Assembly (NCBI RefSeq): GCF_004519335.1
Contig: NZ_SOZD01000003.1
Location: forward strand, 558,001 to 622,000
Direction of reading: 5' to 3'
DNA length: 64,000 nt
Origin: Jiella endophytica
GTDB taxonomy: Bacteria; Pseudomonadota; Alphaproteobacteria; Rhizobiales; Rhizobiaceae
The notes under the pieces were generated by a model. It searched no databases, was not told where the DNA came from, and saw nothing but the letters and a program-made list of their open reading frames with translations. The position numbers were made by a program, and so were the translations under genes. This document shows, one piece after another, positions 46,727 through 56,174 of the stretch. Numbering within the stretch: the first letter of the stretch is position 1; each line of letters opens with the position of its first letter.

Positions 46727-49076
46727 GACCGCGGAAAAGGCCGTTCAGGACTTTCGCCGCCGCGACGCCCGGGACAAGCTGCTCGGCCGCACCCGCTACA
46801 CCATCGATCGCGGCGCGGCTGGCATGCTTCACGCCGCGCTGCTGAGGTCCGACGTGCCGAGCGGGCGCATCGCCCGCCTCGACGTCTCGGCCGCGGCGCG
46901 CATGCCGGGCGTTCGCGCCGTCGTCACGCACGAGGACGCACCCGGCCGCGCCGGCCTCGGCATCGCCGACCACCCGCTGTTTGCGACCGACGTTGTGCGC
47001 TATTGCGGCGAGCCGATCGCCGCCGTCGCGGCCGAGAGCGAGGCCGAGGCTCGGGCGGCCCTTGCCGCGATCACCGTCGATATCGAGCCGCTCCCCGCCG
47101 TGCTCGACATGGGAGCGTCCCTCGCGGAGGACGCGCCGCTCGTCCATCCGGGCTGGCAGGGCTACGAGGTCCTGACGCAAGGCGGCGCGCGGGGCGGCAA
47201 TGTCGCCTGGGAGGCGAGCGTCGATCGCGGCGACGTCGACGCGGCGTTCGCCCGCAGCGACGTGACGGTCGTCGAGAGTTCGTTCCGCGTCGGCCGGCAG
47301 AACCACCTCTCCCTCGAGCCGCGCGCCGTCGTCGCAAACTATGAGGACGGCCGCTACCACATCGAGACGTCGACGCAGGTGCCCTGGACGGTCCGCAACA
47401 CCACCGCCACGCTGCTCGGCGTGCCGGCCTCGGCGATCCGGGTGACGGTGCCGCCGGTCGGCGGCGGCTTCGGGCTGAAGTTCGACTGCGCGCTGGAACC
47501 CTTTGCCGCGCTCCTCGCCCGGAAGAGCGGCCGAACCGTCCGCCTGGTCAACAGCCGCGAGGAGGAGATGCTCACCTGCCTGTTCCGGGAAAATGCCGAG
47601 ATCCGGATCCGCTCGGCGGTCGCCCCGGACGGCTCGATCGCCGGAAGAGAGGCGGTGGTGCTGATGGATTGCGGCGCCTATGGCGGCGAGCAGGTGTTTC
47701 TGACGACGATGACCGCCCACACACTCGGCGGAAACTATCGGCTGGGCGCGGTGCGGATCGTCTCGCGCGCCGTCTACACCAATACCGCGCCGAACGGCGC
47801 CTTCCGGGCCTGCAACGGCGTCTACAACACCTTCGCGCTGGAGCGGCACACCGACGAGATCGCCGCGGCAATCGGCATGGCGCCGGAGGCGTTCCGCTTC
47901 AAGAACGTCATCGGCGACGGCGATCTCGGCGCGACGGGTCAGGTCTTCGAGGGCGACGTGCTGGCGCCAATGCTGGAGAAGATGGCGGCACTGCGCGCCA
48001 AGGATCCGTCGCCGCAACTTACCGACGGGCGGCTTTCCGGCCGCGCCACCACCGTCGGAACCTGGTTCGTCTTCACCGGCCCCTCCGCCGCGACCGTCAA
48101 CATGAATGCCGACGGCAGCGCCACCCTCGTCACCTCCGGCGTCGAGATCGGCTCAGGCTCGATGATGCAGGCGCTGCCGCAGATCGTCGCGGCGACCCTC
48201 GGCCTGACGCCGGACAAGGTGGTGGTCCGTGCCGCCGACACCGATGCCGCCGGCTACGACGTCGGCGTCGGCGGCGGCCGCACCACCGTCTCGCTCGGCG
48301 CGGCCAGCCGCACGGCGGCGATCGAGGTCCGCACCAAGCTCCTGAAGGTCGCGAGCGACATGCTGGAAGCGGCCGCCGAGGATCTCGTCATCGCCGACGG
48401 ACGGATCGAGATCGCCGGTGCCAAGGGCTCCGGCGCGACCATCGCCGAGGTCGCCTCCCATGGGCAGATGAGGTTCGGCCCGCTCTCAGGCACCGGCTCC
48501 TTCGCCGCCGCCGGAACGCCGGCCATGGCCGGCTGCTGCGCCGGCCATTTCATCGAGGCGCTCGACATCCCGGTCTTCGCCGTCCACGACTGCGACGTCG
48601 CCGTCGATCCCCTGACCGGCCATGTCGAGGTGCTCGCCTATCGCGTGGTGCAGGACGTCGGCCGGGCGCTGAACCCCAGCGCCATCTTCGGCCAGATCCA
48701 GGGCGGCGTCGTTCAGGGCCTCGGCTACGCCCTCCACGAAGAGGCCGATGTCGGGCCGGACGGCCATATCCGGCAGAAGAGCTTCGAGACCTATCGCGTG
48801 CCGCTCGCCGGTGACGTCGTCCCCGTCGCGATCGAACTCCACGAGGGCGCGCCCTCGATCGGCCCGCTCGGCACCAAGGGCGCCGGCGAGGTGCCGATCC
48901 TCAATGTCGGCGCCACCGTCGCCTGCGCCGTCGCCAATGCCACCGGCAAGACCGTCAGCGAACTGCCGCTGACGCCGCCGCGGGTGCTGGCGCTGCTCAT
49001 CGACGAGGCGCAAGCGCCAGTCTTCCCGCACATCCGCGACCGTCACGCCGACAATCTCACAGCACCCGGCCGATAG
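46719..49076 (+). CDS. xanthine dehydrogenase family molybdopterin-binding subunit (CoxL-like)
   Basis: A 785-residue catalytic subunit. Features are the hammerhead domain (residues about 20-130), VPPVGGGFGLKFD, GAFRACNGVYNTF at the place of the family's substrate loop, VEIGSGSMMQALPQIVA and the active-site Glu in LGTKGAGEVPI. It lacks the AYxCSFR loop of CO dehydrogenase, so it is an aldehyde or N-heterocycle hydroxylase of unknown substrate. It probably oxidises an intermediate of the HyuAB route. Confidence 0.9.
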   Translation: MSETAEKAVQDFRRRDARDKLLGRTRYTIDRGAAGMLHAALLRSDVPSGRIARLDVSAAARMPGVRAVVTHEDAPGRAGLGIADHPLFATDVVRYCGEPIAAVAAESEAEARAALAAITVDIEPLPAVLDMGASLAEDAPLVHPGWQGYEVLTQGGARGGNVAWEASVDRGDVDAAFARSDVTVVESSFRVGRQNHLSLEPRAVVANYEDGRYHIETSTQVPWTVRNTTATLLGVPASAIRVTVPPVGGGFGLKFDCALEPFAALLARKSGRTVRLVNSREEEMLTCLFRENAEIRIRSAVAPDGSIAGREAVVLMDCGAYGGEQVFLTTMTAHTLGGNYRLGAVRIVSRAVYTNTAPNGAFRACNGVYNTFALERHTDEIAAAIGMAPEAFRFKNVIGDGDLGATGQVFEGDVLAPMLEKMAALRAKDPSPQLTDGRLSGRATTVGTWFVFTGPSAATVNMNADGSATLVTSGVEIGSGSMMQALPQIVAATLGLTPDKVVVRAADTDAAGYDVGVGGGRTTVSLGAASRTAAIEVRTKLLKVASDMLEAAAEDLVIADGRIEIAGAKGSGATIAEVASHGQMRFGPLSGTGSFAAAGTPAMAGCCAGHFIEALDIPVFAVHDCDVAVDPLTGHVEVLAYRVVQDVGRALNPSAIFGQIQGGVVQGLGYALHEEADVGPDGHIRQKSFETYRVPLAGDVVPVAIELHEGAPSIGPLGTKGAGEVPILNVGATVACAVANATGKTVSELPLTPPRVLALLIDEAQAPVFPHIRDRHADNLTAPGR

Positions 49077-49126
49077 CGCCGTCAGGGCCGCTGCCCGCCG
49101 AACCGCGACACAGGAGGAGCCACGTC

Positions 49127-50461
49127 ATGAACGACATTCCGAACTCGATCGAGGCCCGCGACCGGGCCTACCAGCTGCATCCGCTGGTCGACCTCAGGAA
49201 ACACGAGACGACCGGCTCGCTGGTGATCGACCGCGGCGAAGGCGTCTATGTCTTCGACATCGAGGGCAAGCGCTATTTCGAGGGGCTCGCCGGCCTGTGG
49301 TCGGTCGCGGTCGGCTTCGGCGAAAAGCGCCTCGCCGAGGTCGCCAAGGCGCAGATGGAGAAGCTGCCCTATTATCACATCTTCTCCCACAAGACCCACG
49401 GCCCCTCCGTGGAGCTTGCCGAGAAGCTGATCCAGATGGCGCCGGTGCCGATGTCGAAGGTGCATTTCACCTCGTCGGGCTCGGAAGCCAACGACCTCGT
49501 CGTCAAGCTCTGCTGGTATCGTTCGAACGCGCTGGGCAGGCCGGACAAGAAGAAGATCATCGGCCGGGTGAAGGGCTATCACGGCGTCACCATCGCCGCC
49601 GGCTCGATCACCGGCCTTGCCCGCAACCATGCCAGCTTCGACCTGCCGCTCGACCGCATGCGCCATACCAACTGCCCGGACTACGGCTCGGCCGCCCTCC
49701 CCGGCGAGAGCGAGGCGGCGTTTTCGAAGCGCATGGCCGACGATCTGGAAAAGCTGATCCTCGAGGAGGGACCGGACACGGTCGCCGCCTTCTTCGGCGA
49801 GCCGGTGATGGCGTCTGGCGGCGTCTATGTGCCGCCGGAAAACTACTGGCAGGAGATCCAGCGGGTCCTGAAGAAATACGACATCCTGCTGGTCGCCGAC
49901 GAGGTGATCACCGGCTTCGGCCGGACCGGCAACATGTTCGGCTGCCAGACCTACGGCATCAAGCCCGACGTGATGGTGATCTCCAAGCAGATGGCCTCCT
50001 CCTACATGCCGATCGCCGGGATCTTGATGAGCGAGGACTTCTACGCGCCGATCGCCGATGAGTCCTCGCGGCTCGGCGTCTTCGGCCACGGCTACACCGC
50101 CTCCGGCCACCCGGTGGCGACCGCCGTCGCGCTGGAGAATCTGAAGATCATTGAGGAGCGCGACCTCCTCGGCAATTGCCGGGCGCGGTCGCCGGGCTTC
50201 ATTGCCCATCTCGACGAACTGTCCCGACACGAGCGGGTTAAAACCTGGCGCGGCGTCGGGCTGCTCGGCGCGCTCGAGCTTCACCCGACCGGCGAGCCGG
50301 GCGAGGCCGGCGCGGCGATGGCGGCGGCGGCGCTCGAGGAAGGCGTGATCGCCCGAGCGGTCGGCGATGCCTTCTGCCTCTGCCCGCCGCTGATCATCAC
50401 CGAGGCCGAGATCGACGAGATGTTCGCCGCCGTCGGCCGGGCGCTTGACCGGCTCGGCTGA
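49127..50461 (+). CDS. class III aminotransferase (omega-transaminase type)
   Basis: A 444-residue PLP enzyme of the aspartate aminotransferase family, subgroup III. The PLP lysine is in MVISKQMASSYMPIAG, the ring Asp in LLVADEVITGFGRTG, and SSGSEANDLVVKL binds the cofactor phosphate. GLWSVAVGFGEKRLAE near residue 60 is typical of omega-amino-acid/pyruvate transaminases. It closes the HyuAB-importer-hydroxylase run (gap 50 bases) and could convert an omega-amino acid released by lactam opening into a semialdehyde. Confidence 0.9.
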   Translation: MNDIPNSIEARDRAYQLHPLVDLRKHETTGSLVIDRGEGVYVFDIEGKRYFEGLAGLWSVAVGFGEKRLAEVAKAQMEKLPYYHIFSHKTHGPSVELAEKLIQMAPVPMSKVHFTSSGSEANDLVVKLCWYRSNALGRPDKKKIIGRVKGYHGVTIAAGSITGLARNHASFDLPLDRMRHTNCPDYGSAALPGESEAAFSKRMADDLEKLILEEGPDTVAAFFGEPVMASGGVYVPPENYWQEIQRVLKKYDILLVADEVITGFGRTGNMFGCQTYGIKPDVMVISKQMASSYMPIAGILMSEDFYAPIADESSRLGVFGHGYTASGHPVATAVALENLKIIEERDLLGNCRARSPGFIAHLDELSRHERVKTWRGVGLLGALELHPTGEPGEAGAAMAAAALEEGVIARAVGDAFCLCPPLIITEAEIDEMFAAVGRALDRLG

Positions 50462-50733
50462 CCGCGGCGCGGCTTCGCAGCCACAGCACCGGCGCAAAAT
50501 CGCGATCGATCATCGGTCGCCCCGGCACGGAAATGCAACGCCTTGGAGCGTCCGTGCGGCGTTCGACGGGGCACCGGTGCCGTAAAGCGCCGCTTCGACA
50601 CAAGTGCCGTGAGGAACGGCGCAGTTGCCGCGGCGCTCCACCTGACGCCGCGTCATCAATGCGAGACTTGAGGGCCCGCGCTATATGGTGCATACGCAGT
50701 TTCATATCCGAGGAACTATAAACGAGCGTTACG

Positions 50734-51393
50734 ATGCCCCGTCCGACCAATCGCATCCTCCGGTTCTTTGCGGCGTCTCAGCCGATGACGTTTATCGAAA
50801 CCGGAACCTTCCACGGCGCCGGCATCAAGGCTGCCCTGATGACCGGGTTCGACCGCGTCGTCAGCATCGAATGCGTGCGTGAATTCCACGACGAGTGCAG
50901 CGGCCGGTTCGCGAGCGAGATCGGCGAGAAGAAGGTCGAGCTGCGGCTCGGCGACAGCGCCGAGGAACTGCCCGCGATGGTCCCCTCGATGAAGGGCCCG
51001 CGGCTCTACTGGCTGGACGCCCATTTCCAGGGCGTCGACGGCGAGTTCGAAGCCGCGAACTGCCCGCTCACGGCCGAGATCGAAGCGGTGATCGCCAGCC
51101 GCCACCCCGACGACGTGATCATGATCGACGACATGCGGCTCTTGCGCAGGCCGGCCGCCTGGCGTGGCCACAAGGTGGAGATCGACGCGGTTCTCGGCCG
51201 GCTGATGAACGCCTACACCGACCACGTGGCGCTGTTCCTCGATGCGGCGAACCAGAGCGAGCACACCCGCCGGGACATCTTCACGCTGTTCCCCGCCCAT
51301 CTCGCCGGCCAGTTCTTCGCGAAGTTCCCCGGCGGCCGGGACGAGGCCGCCATCAAGGCCAAGGCAGAGCGGGAACTCGCCGCGACCGCCTAA
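50734..51393 (+). CDS. hypothetical protein, SAM-methyltransferase-like
   Basis: A 219-residue soluble protein. ETGTFHGAGIKAALMTGFDRVVSIEC near residues 21-46 looks like the motif I region of a Rossmann methyltransferase, and LYWLDAHFQG and VIMIDDMRLL resemble later strands. I cannot name a function. It converges on a sulfotransferase gene whose stop codon overlaps its own (CTAA). It opens a region rich in glycan-modifying genes. The 272 bases before it contain no gene; the last 50 are AT-rich and could hold its promoter. Confidence 0.78.
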   Translation: MPRPTNRILRFFAASQPMTFIETGTFHGAGIKAALMTGFDRVVSIECVREFHDECSGRFASEIGEKKVELRLGDSAEELPAMVPSMKGPRLYWLDAHFQGVDGEFEAANCPLTAEIEAVIASRHPDDVIMIDDMRLLRRPAAWRGHKVEIDAVLGRLMNAYTDHVALFLDAANQSEHTRRDIFTLFPAHLAGQFFAKFPGGRDEAAIKAKAERELAATA

Positions 51394-52241
51394 TCCAGGA
51401 GCGCATAGCCGGGCCAGATGGCCCGCATCCGCTCGGCACCGTAGGTTTCGGCCAGATGGTCGTAGATCGGCCGGTAGTGGCGGGCGACGTCCCGGCGCAG
51501 ATCCTCGTCCACGACGGTCTCGGCCCCGGTCGACGAATTGACCCTGGTCGAGAACTCGGCCTCCTCGTAAGGCAGGCCGACGACCCCGCAGAGGCGCTCG
51601 ACCTCGCCTCGCGAAAACATCTCCTCGTAAAATCCGACGAAGACCTCGTCCTTGTCGAACGCCTGTTCGATGGACTTAAGGACGTCCGCATACCAGCTCG
51701 GCGCCCGGTGCTGCGGCCGCGCACGGGCGTTGATCGTGGCGCTCTTGTCCCGGCGCTTCAGCTTCAGTTCCCTGTAGCGCACGGCCGAGACGAAGCGGTC
51801 GACGGGATCGCGCATCAGGAAGACCGGCCTGACCCTGATCCCGCGCGGCGCGAAAGCCTCCTTCAGGCGAAGCATCTGCGCCGGCGGCATGTTCCAGTTC
51901 GCCGGCGTCAGGTCGCCGGTGATCCTCGGCCCGTCCTGCCGCGACACCAGCGACGAGAAATAGTCGTAATAGGCGTTGAGATCGGACATGAAGGAGAGCT
52001 TGCGCCAGAGATGGTCGTTCCGCCTCAGCGGCTGATCCTGGGTTTCCAGCGCATGCCGGACCATCCGCTTCATGCGCTCGACCTGCCTGGTCTGCTCCCG
52101 CCCGAACAGCGCGTCGAAGATGTGGTATTCCTTCTTGGCACCGAAATCGACGACGCCGCTTCGCGAGGCGAGATAGCTGTAGAGCCAGGTGGTGCCGCAT
52201 CGCGGCGCGCCGAGGCCGAGGATGAAGGTCCGTTCGTTCAA
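51390..52241 (-). CDS. sulfotransferase family protein 1
   Basis: A 283-residue PAPS-dependent sulfotransferase. The 5'-phosphosulfate loop is LGAPRCGTTWLYSYL (residues about 10-24) and the 3'-phosphate motif is RDPVDRFVSAVRY. The start is a TTG at 52241 with AAGGCGG upstream; this aligns exactly with the N-terminus of the neighbouring paralogue. An ATG at 52343 would overlap that gene and add unrelated residues. It is highly similar in length and motifs to the gene at 52327, so the pair arose by tandem duplication. Confidence 0.85.
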   Translation of the reverse strand: MNERTFILGLGAPRCGTTWLYSYLASRSGVVDFGAKKEYHIFDALFGREQTRQVERMKRMVRHALETQDQPLRRNDHLWRKLSFMSDLNAYYDYFSSLVSRQDGPRITGDLTPANWNMPPAQMLRLKEAFAPRGIRVRPVFLMRDPVDRFVSAVRYRELKLKRRDKSATINARARPQHRAPSWYADVLKSIEQAFDKDEVFVGFYEEMFSRGEVERLCGVVGLPYEEAEFSTRVNSSTGAETVVDEDLRRDVARHYRPIYDHLAETYGAERMRAIWPGYALLD

Positions 52242-52326
52242 ATCGGAAATCCGCCTTGCTGGATTGCGTTCGGTGTCTTCGCCCTGGCCGTGAGCGAACG
52301 TCGCGCCCGATGCCCCGAGCGGACAA

Positions 52327-53190
52327 TCAGTCGAGATAGGCATATCCCGGCCAGATCTGCCGCATCCGTTCGCTGCCATAGGTCTCGGCCATGAAGTCGT
52401 AGGTCGGTCGGTAATAGTTCGCCGCCCGCACCTTCAGCGCTTCGTCTGCGCCAAGCGTCGCGGTCGATGACGAATTCACCCGGGTCTCGAAGTCGGGCGT
52501 GGCATAGGGCAGACCGAGCGTGGCGCAGAGCCTTGCCACCTCCGCCTCGCTGAACAGCGTCTCGTAGAAGCCGACAAAGCCGGTGTTCTCGCCGAAGACG
52601 TCCGTGATCCGCTGGAGGATCTCCGGATACCAGCTGCGCGAACGGTATCTCGACGTCTCGGCGCCCTCCTGCCGGAGATCGAGAAGCGGATCGGTGGGGT
52701 CGATGTGCCGGCGCTGCACCTCGGTGTGCCGCAGGCTGGAGATCAGCCGCTCCACCGGATCGCGCATCAGGAAGACCGGCACGACCCGGACGCCGCGGCT
52801 GGCGAAGGCCTCGGCCAGCGCCGCCATGTGCCTTGCCGGCAGGATCCAGTTGGCTGGCGTCAGGTCGCCCGTCACCTGCGGGCCGCCGGGCCGGGAGATC
52901 AGCCCGGAGAAATAGTCCGGATAGGCGTTCGGATCGGAGAGAAAGGCGAGCTTGCGCCAGAGCCGCTGGTTGCGCCGGATCGGATCGTCCTGCGTCATCA
53001 CCCCTTCGACCGTCTCGCGCAGGGTCTGCAGGCGCTCCTTCGCCCGCTTGCCGTAAAGCGTGTCGAAGTGATGGTATTCCTTGGCAAAACCGAGATCGAC
53101 CTCGCCCTTGCGGCTCGACAGATAGCTGTGCAGCCAGGTCGTGCCGGAACGCGGCGCGCCCAGGCCGAGGATGAAGACACGGTCGGTCAT
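52327..53190 (-). CDS. sulfotransferase family protein 2
   Basis: A 287-residue PAPS-dependent sulfotransferase, paralogue of the gene at 51390. The phosphosulfate loop is LGAPRSGTTWLHSYL and the 3'-phosphate motif is RDPVERLISSLRH. The two proteins share the C-terminal pattern YRP-YD-MAETYG-ERMR-IWPGYA (slightly varied). The acceptor is unknown; a secreted or surface glycan is likely given the fucose genes downstream. Confidence 0.88.
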   Translation of the reverse strand: MTDRVFILGLGAPRSGTTWLHSYLSSRKGEVDLGFAKEYHHFDTLYGKRAKERLQTLRETVEGVMTQDDPIRRNQRLWRKLAFLSDPNAYPDYFSGLISRPGGPQVTGDLTPANWILPARHMAALAEAFASRGVRVVPVFLMRDPVERLISSLRHTEVQRRHIDPTDPLLDLRQEGAETSRYRSRSWYPEILQRITDVFGENTGFVGFYETLFSEAEVARLCATLGLPYATPDFETRVNSSSTATLGADEALKVRAANYYRPTYDFMAETYGSERMRQIWPGYAYLD

Positions 53191-53437
53191 GTGGCCATGG
53201 TCCAGATGAAGGTCCGGTTCGAGAAGCCGATCGGTCGCAAGACGCCGAGACCATCGGGGAGACCGACGATCCATCCCATGGCTAGCATCGGTGCCGGGCT
53301 GTCGCCAACCGCTTTGTGGCATCGGCGCGGCGAGGTCCGGCACGGGTCGGGGGGCGGTCACGGCGGCGACCATGGCAGTCCCGGCCGCCCGCGCGGGAGG
53401 CCCGTCTCTCGAGGGACGGGCTTCAGCCGATGCGTCT

Positions 53438-54649
53438 TCAGGCGACGAGGCCGGCCATCGGTCTGACGCCGAGGCTGCCGGGGAAGATGTCGGTGGCAAG
53501 GCTGCGCTCGGAAAGGCCGAGATGGTCCTTCAACACGCCCTTCAGCACAGCGCGCAGATCCGTCGTCGGCTTCAGGTCGCGGCCTTCGAAGAGATCGGCC
53601 TCGCGCAGTCCCGGCCAGTCGGCGATCACCCGCCCGCCCTTCACCGCGCCGCCCATCAGGAAGGCCGTCGTCGCCGTGCCGTGGTCGGTGCCGCCGCCGC
53701 CATTGCCCCAGGCGGTGCGGCCGAATTCGGTGACCACCGCCACCACCGTGTCCTTCCAGGCCGGGCCGAGCGTTTCGGCAAGATCGTCGAGGGCAAGGTC
53801 GAGAGCGGAAAGGTTCTTGGCGAGGCGGCCGTTGTCGGCGCCCTCCTGGACATGGGTGTCCCAGCCCTCGTAGCTGATCGCCGCAAGGCGCGGGCCGTCT
53901 TCCTCGGCGAGCAGCTTGGCGGCGCCGTTGGCGAGAATGCGGAAGGCTCTGGCCGGCCCCTTCTCGATGTCGAAGGCGGAATTCGCCATCATCCGGTCGG
54001 TCTCGAGCCCCTCGGTCAGAAGCTTTGCGAGCTCCTGGTCGCTCTCGCCATAGAGCGAAGCAAGCCGCAGCGCGGTGTCCTCGACGGCCGGCTGGAAGGT
54101 CTGCGGCGACCAGGTGAGGGTTCCCGCCGGGCCGGCGAGGATCAAGGGGATCGTCGGGCCGATGGCAAGGCCCGGCTGCGTCCCGACCCGCTCGCCGGCG
54201 GGCAGAGCGACGGCGACCCGGTTCAGCCAGCCGTCCTGGGTGCCCGACGGGCCTTCGAGGCCGCTTTCGAGGACGTTCTGGCCGTCGAAATGCGAGCGGC
54301 TGCGATAGGGCGTCGCCGCGGCATGGACGACCAGTGCCTCGCCCTTGGCAAAGCGTCCGTGCAGCTTCGGCATGGCGTCGTTGAGGGCAAAGAAGCTGCC
54401 GGCCAGAGGCAGGACGTCCTTGCCGCCCTCGCCGAGCGCCAAAGCGCCGCGCAGCGGGCGGTAGTTCGGATCGCCGACCGGCGCGACGGCGGCGAGGCCG
54501 TCCAGCGCGCCGCGCAACAGGACGACGACGAAGCGCGGATCGCGGGTGCCGGCAAACCCCGCCTTCGGCATCATCGACCAGGCGGCGAAGACACCGGTTC
54601 CAGCCAGGAACCGGCGGCGCGTCAGGGCCGTGTAGTTGCATCGCTCCAC
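53438..54649 (-). CDS. DUF1501 domain-containing protein (Tat-exported)
   Basis: A 403-residue protein with a twin-arginine signal, TRRRFLAGTGVFAAW at residues 10-24. DUF1501 features are PRFVVVLLRGALDGLAAVAP, YRSRSHFDGQNVLESG and VVTEFGRTAWGNGGGGTDHGTA. The fold is alkaline-phosphatase-like in the sulfatase clan, but no substrate is known. It follows the DUF1800 gene by 4 bases; DUF1800 and DUF1501 proteins usually occur as such a pair and are probably exported together. Confidence 0.9.
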   Translation of the reverse strand: MERCNYTALTRRRFLAGTGVFAAWSMMPKAGFAGTRDPRFVVVLLRGALDGLAAVAPVGDPNYRPLRGALALGEGGKDVLPLAGSFFALNDAMPKLHGRFAKGEALVVHAAATPYRSRSHFDGQNVLESGLEGPSGTQDGWLNRVAVALPAGERVGTQPGLAIGPTIPLILAGPAGTLTWSPQTFQPAVEDTALRLASLYGESDQELAKLLTEGLETDRMMANSAFDIEKGPARAFRILANGAAKLLAEEDGPRLAAISYEGWDTHVQEGADNGRLAKNLSALDLALDDLAETLGPAWKDTVVAVVTEFGRTAWGNGGGGTDHGTATTAFLMGGAVKGGRVIADWPGLREADLFEGRDLKPTTDLRAVLKGVLKDHLGLSERSLATDIFPGSLGVRPMAGLVA

Positions 54650-54653
54650 GAGG

Positions 54654-56174
54654 TTACCTCCGCTGGAACTCCGGGCTCATCAGAAGCAGGGCATAGGCCT
54701 GCCCCGGGCTTTCTGCCCTGGCGATCGCCTCCCTGGTCGGGGCCGACAGGAGATCGCCGAGCATCGCTTCCGCCACGGCGCGAGGATCGCCCGACTTGCT
54801 GCGCGCCCCGAGATATTGCGCGACATCCAGACGGTTGGTCATCGCATCGGCCGCCAGCCAGTAGCGGGAATCGCCGGGAAAGCCGGCGGGCGACGTCGGC
54901 CGCCACATGGCCTGGCCGAGCACCGTCAGGGTGCGGCGCACCTCGCCCGCCTTGATGGGAACGTTCAGCGCCCGGGCCGAGGCAAACAGGAACTCCTGCG
55001 GGCTGCGCAGCTTGGTGCGCGGCGCCTCCCAGCTCTTCGGCGCGGTGACGAGTTCCTTGGCGAGGGCGAAGAGGTCGCCGTCGCTCGCAAGGTAAACCTT
55101 CGCCAGCTGCTCGACGAGTTCTGGCTGCGGCTCGTCGGCGACGAAGGACTGGACGAGCTTGCGGGACAGGTGACGGGCCGTCGCCGGATGGCGGGCGAGA
55201 TCGGCGATGATCGCCTTCGCCTGATCCTCCCCCTTCTGCGGATAGGTCTTGCCCATCACCGTCACCGGGCCGGGCTCGTGCATCCGCTCGGTAAAGGCGA
55301 AGACCCCGACCTTGTCCGGCTGCCGCGGATTGAGCCCGAAGGTCCATCCCGACAGGGCATTGGCGAGGGCCCGCACGTCGTCCTGATCGTAGCCGCCGTC
55401 GACGCCGACCGTGTGCAACTCGAGCATCTCGCGGCCGAAATTCTCGTTCAGCCCGAAACGGCTGTTGCGCTCCACCAGCTGGCTGTTGACGCCGAAGGAG
55501 ATGCGGTTGTCGAGATAGGTCAGCATCGCCGGGTGGCGGGCGACGGCGAGCAGCATGTCCTCGAAGCGGCCGAGGACGTGCGGACGGATCGCCTCGCGCT
55601 CATAGGCGCCGGTGGTCGCGAGGGTGATCGCGTTCTTGCCGAGCTCGACCGCGAAATGGTTCGACCAGAAATCGACCAGCCGCTCGAAATAGCCGATCGG
55701 GGCGTTCTGGAGCTGCGCCGATTTCGCTGCGAGATCGGCCCGGTAGAAGGCCCCCTGCGGCGGCTTCTTCTCCTCCATGGAGGCCTTCGTCGCACCAGAC
55801 TTCATCTTCGCCGGCGAGCCGTCCGCCATGGCCCCGCTCTCCATGGCCTGGCTCTCCATGGCCCTGCTTTCCATGGCCATTGCGGAACTGCCGGCATCGT
55901 CGGACGACATCGCCGCCTCGCTCGCCTTCTTGCGGGCACGGCCGGACAACCCGGTCGCAGCGAGGCGCTCTGCCCGCGCGGCCTGGAACTCCCGCATGGC
56001 CAGAAGGATCTCGGACGCCGGCTTCAAGGTCTTGCCGCGTGCGAGGGGCTTGGGATTTTCGATGTCGCCGAGGAGCGCCGCGAGCGGATCGCGTCCCATG
56101 GCATCGGCATCGTCACGCCTGAGACCGAGGCCGAAGCGCGAAGCGGCGAAGGCTGCCGACGGTTTGTTCATCAC
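54654..56174 (-). CDS. DUF1800 domain-containing protein
   Basis: A 506-residue protein. DUF1800 signs are AASRFGLGLRRDDADAM at the N-terminus, WSNHFAVELGKNAI, NENFGREMLELHTVGVDGGYDQDDVRALA and LSRKLVQSFVADEP. Between residues of about 95 and 135 it carries a methionine-rich pentapeptide repeat (AMESx) and a charged linker, an insertion that normal members lack in this form. It is the first gene of a two-gene unit with DUF1501. Function is unknown. Confidence 0.88.
   Translation of the reverse strand: MMNKPSAAFAASRFGLGLRRDDADAMGRDPLAALLGDIENPKPLARGKTLKPASEILLAMREFQAARAERLAATGLSGRARKKASEAAMSSDDAGSSAMAMESRAMESQAMESGAMADGSPAKMKSGATKASMEEKKPPQGAFYRADLAAKSAQLQNAPIGYFERLVDFWSNHFAVELGKNAITLATTGAYEREAIRPHVLGRFEDMLLAVARHPAMLTYLDNRISFGVNSQLVERNSRFGLNENFGREMLELHTVGVDGGYDQDDVRALANALSGWTFGLNPRQPDKVGVFAFTERMHEPGPVTVMGKTYPQKGEDQAKAIIADLARHPATARHLSRKLVQSFVADEPQPELVEQLAKVYLASDGDLFALAKELVTAPKSWEAPRTKLRSPQEFLFASARALNVPIKAGEVRRTLTVLGQAMWRPTSPAGFPGDSRYWLAADAMTNRLDVAQYLGARSKSGDPRAVAEAMLGDLLSAPTREAIARAESPGQAYALLLMSPEFQRR
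55827..55886 (-). repeat. 15-bp tandem repeat coding for AMESx pentapeptides
   Basis: Four consecutive 15-base units beginning CATGG on the plus strand (55827, 55842, 55857, 55872; the last diverged). They encode AMADG, AMESG, AMESQ and AMESR, read in reverse order along the minus-strand gene. Copy number in such repeats is likely to vary between strains. Confidence 0.8.

Noticed and set aside
46719-49076. carbon monoxide dehydrogenase large subunit
   Set aside because: The AYxCSFR active-site loop is absent; the corresponding position reads GAFRACNGVY. It is a general molybdenum hydroxylase.
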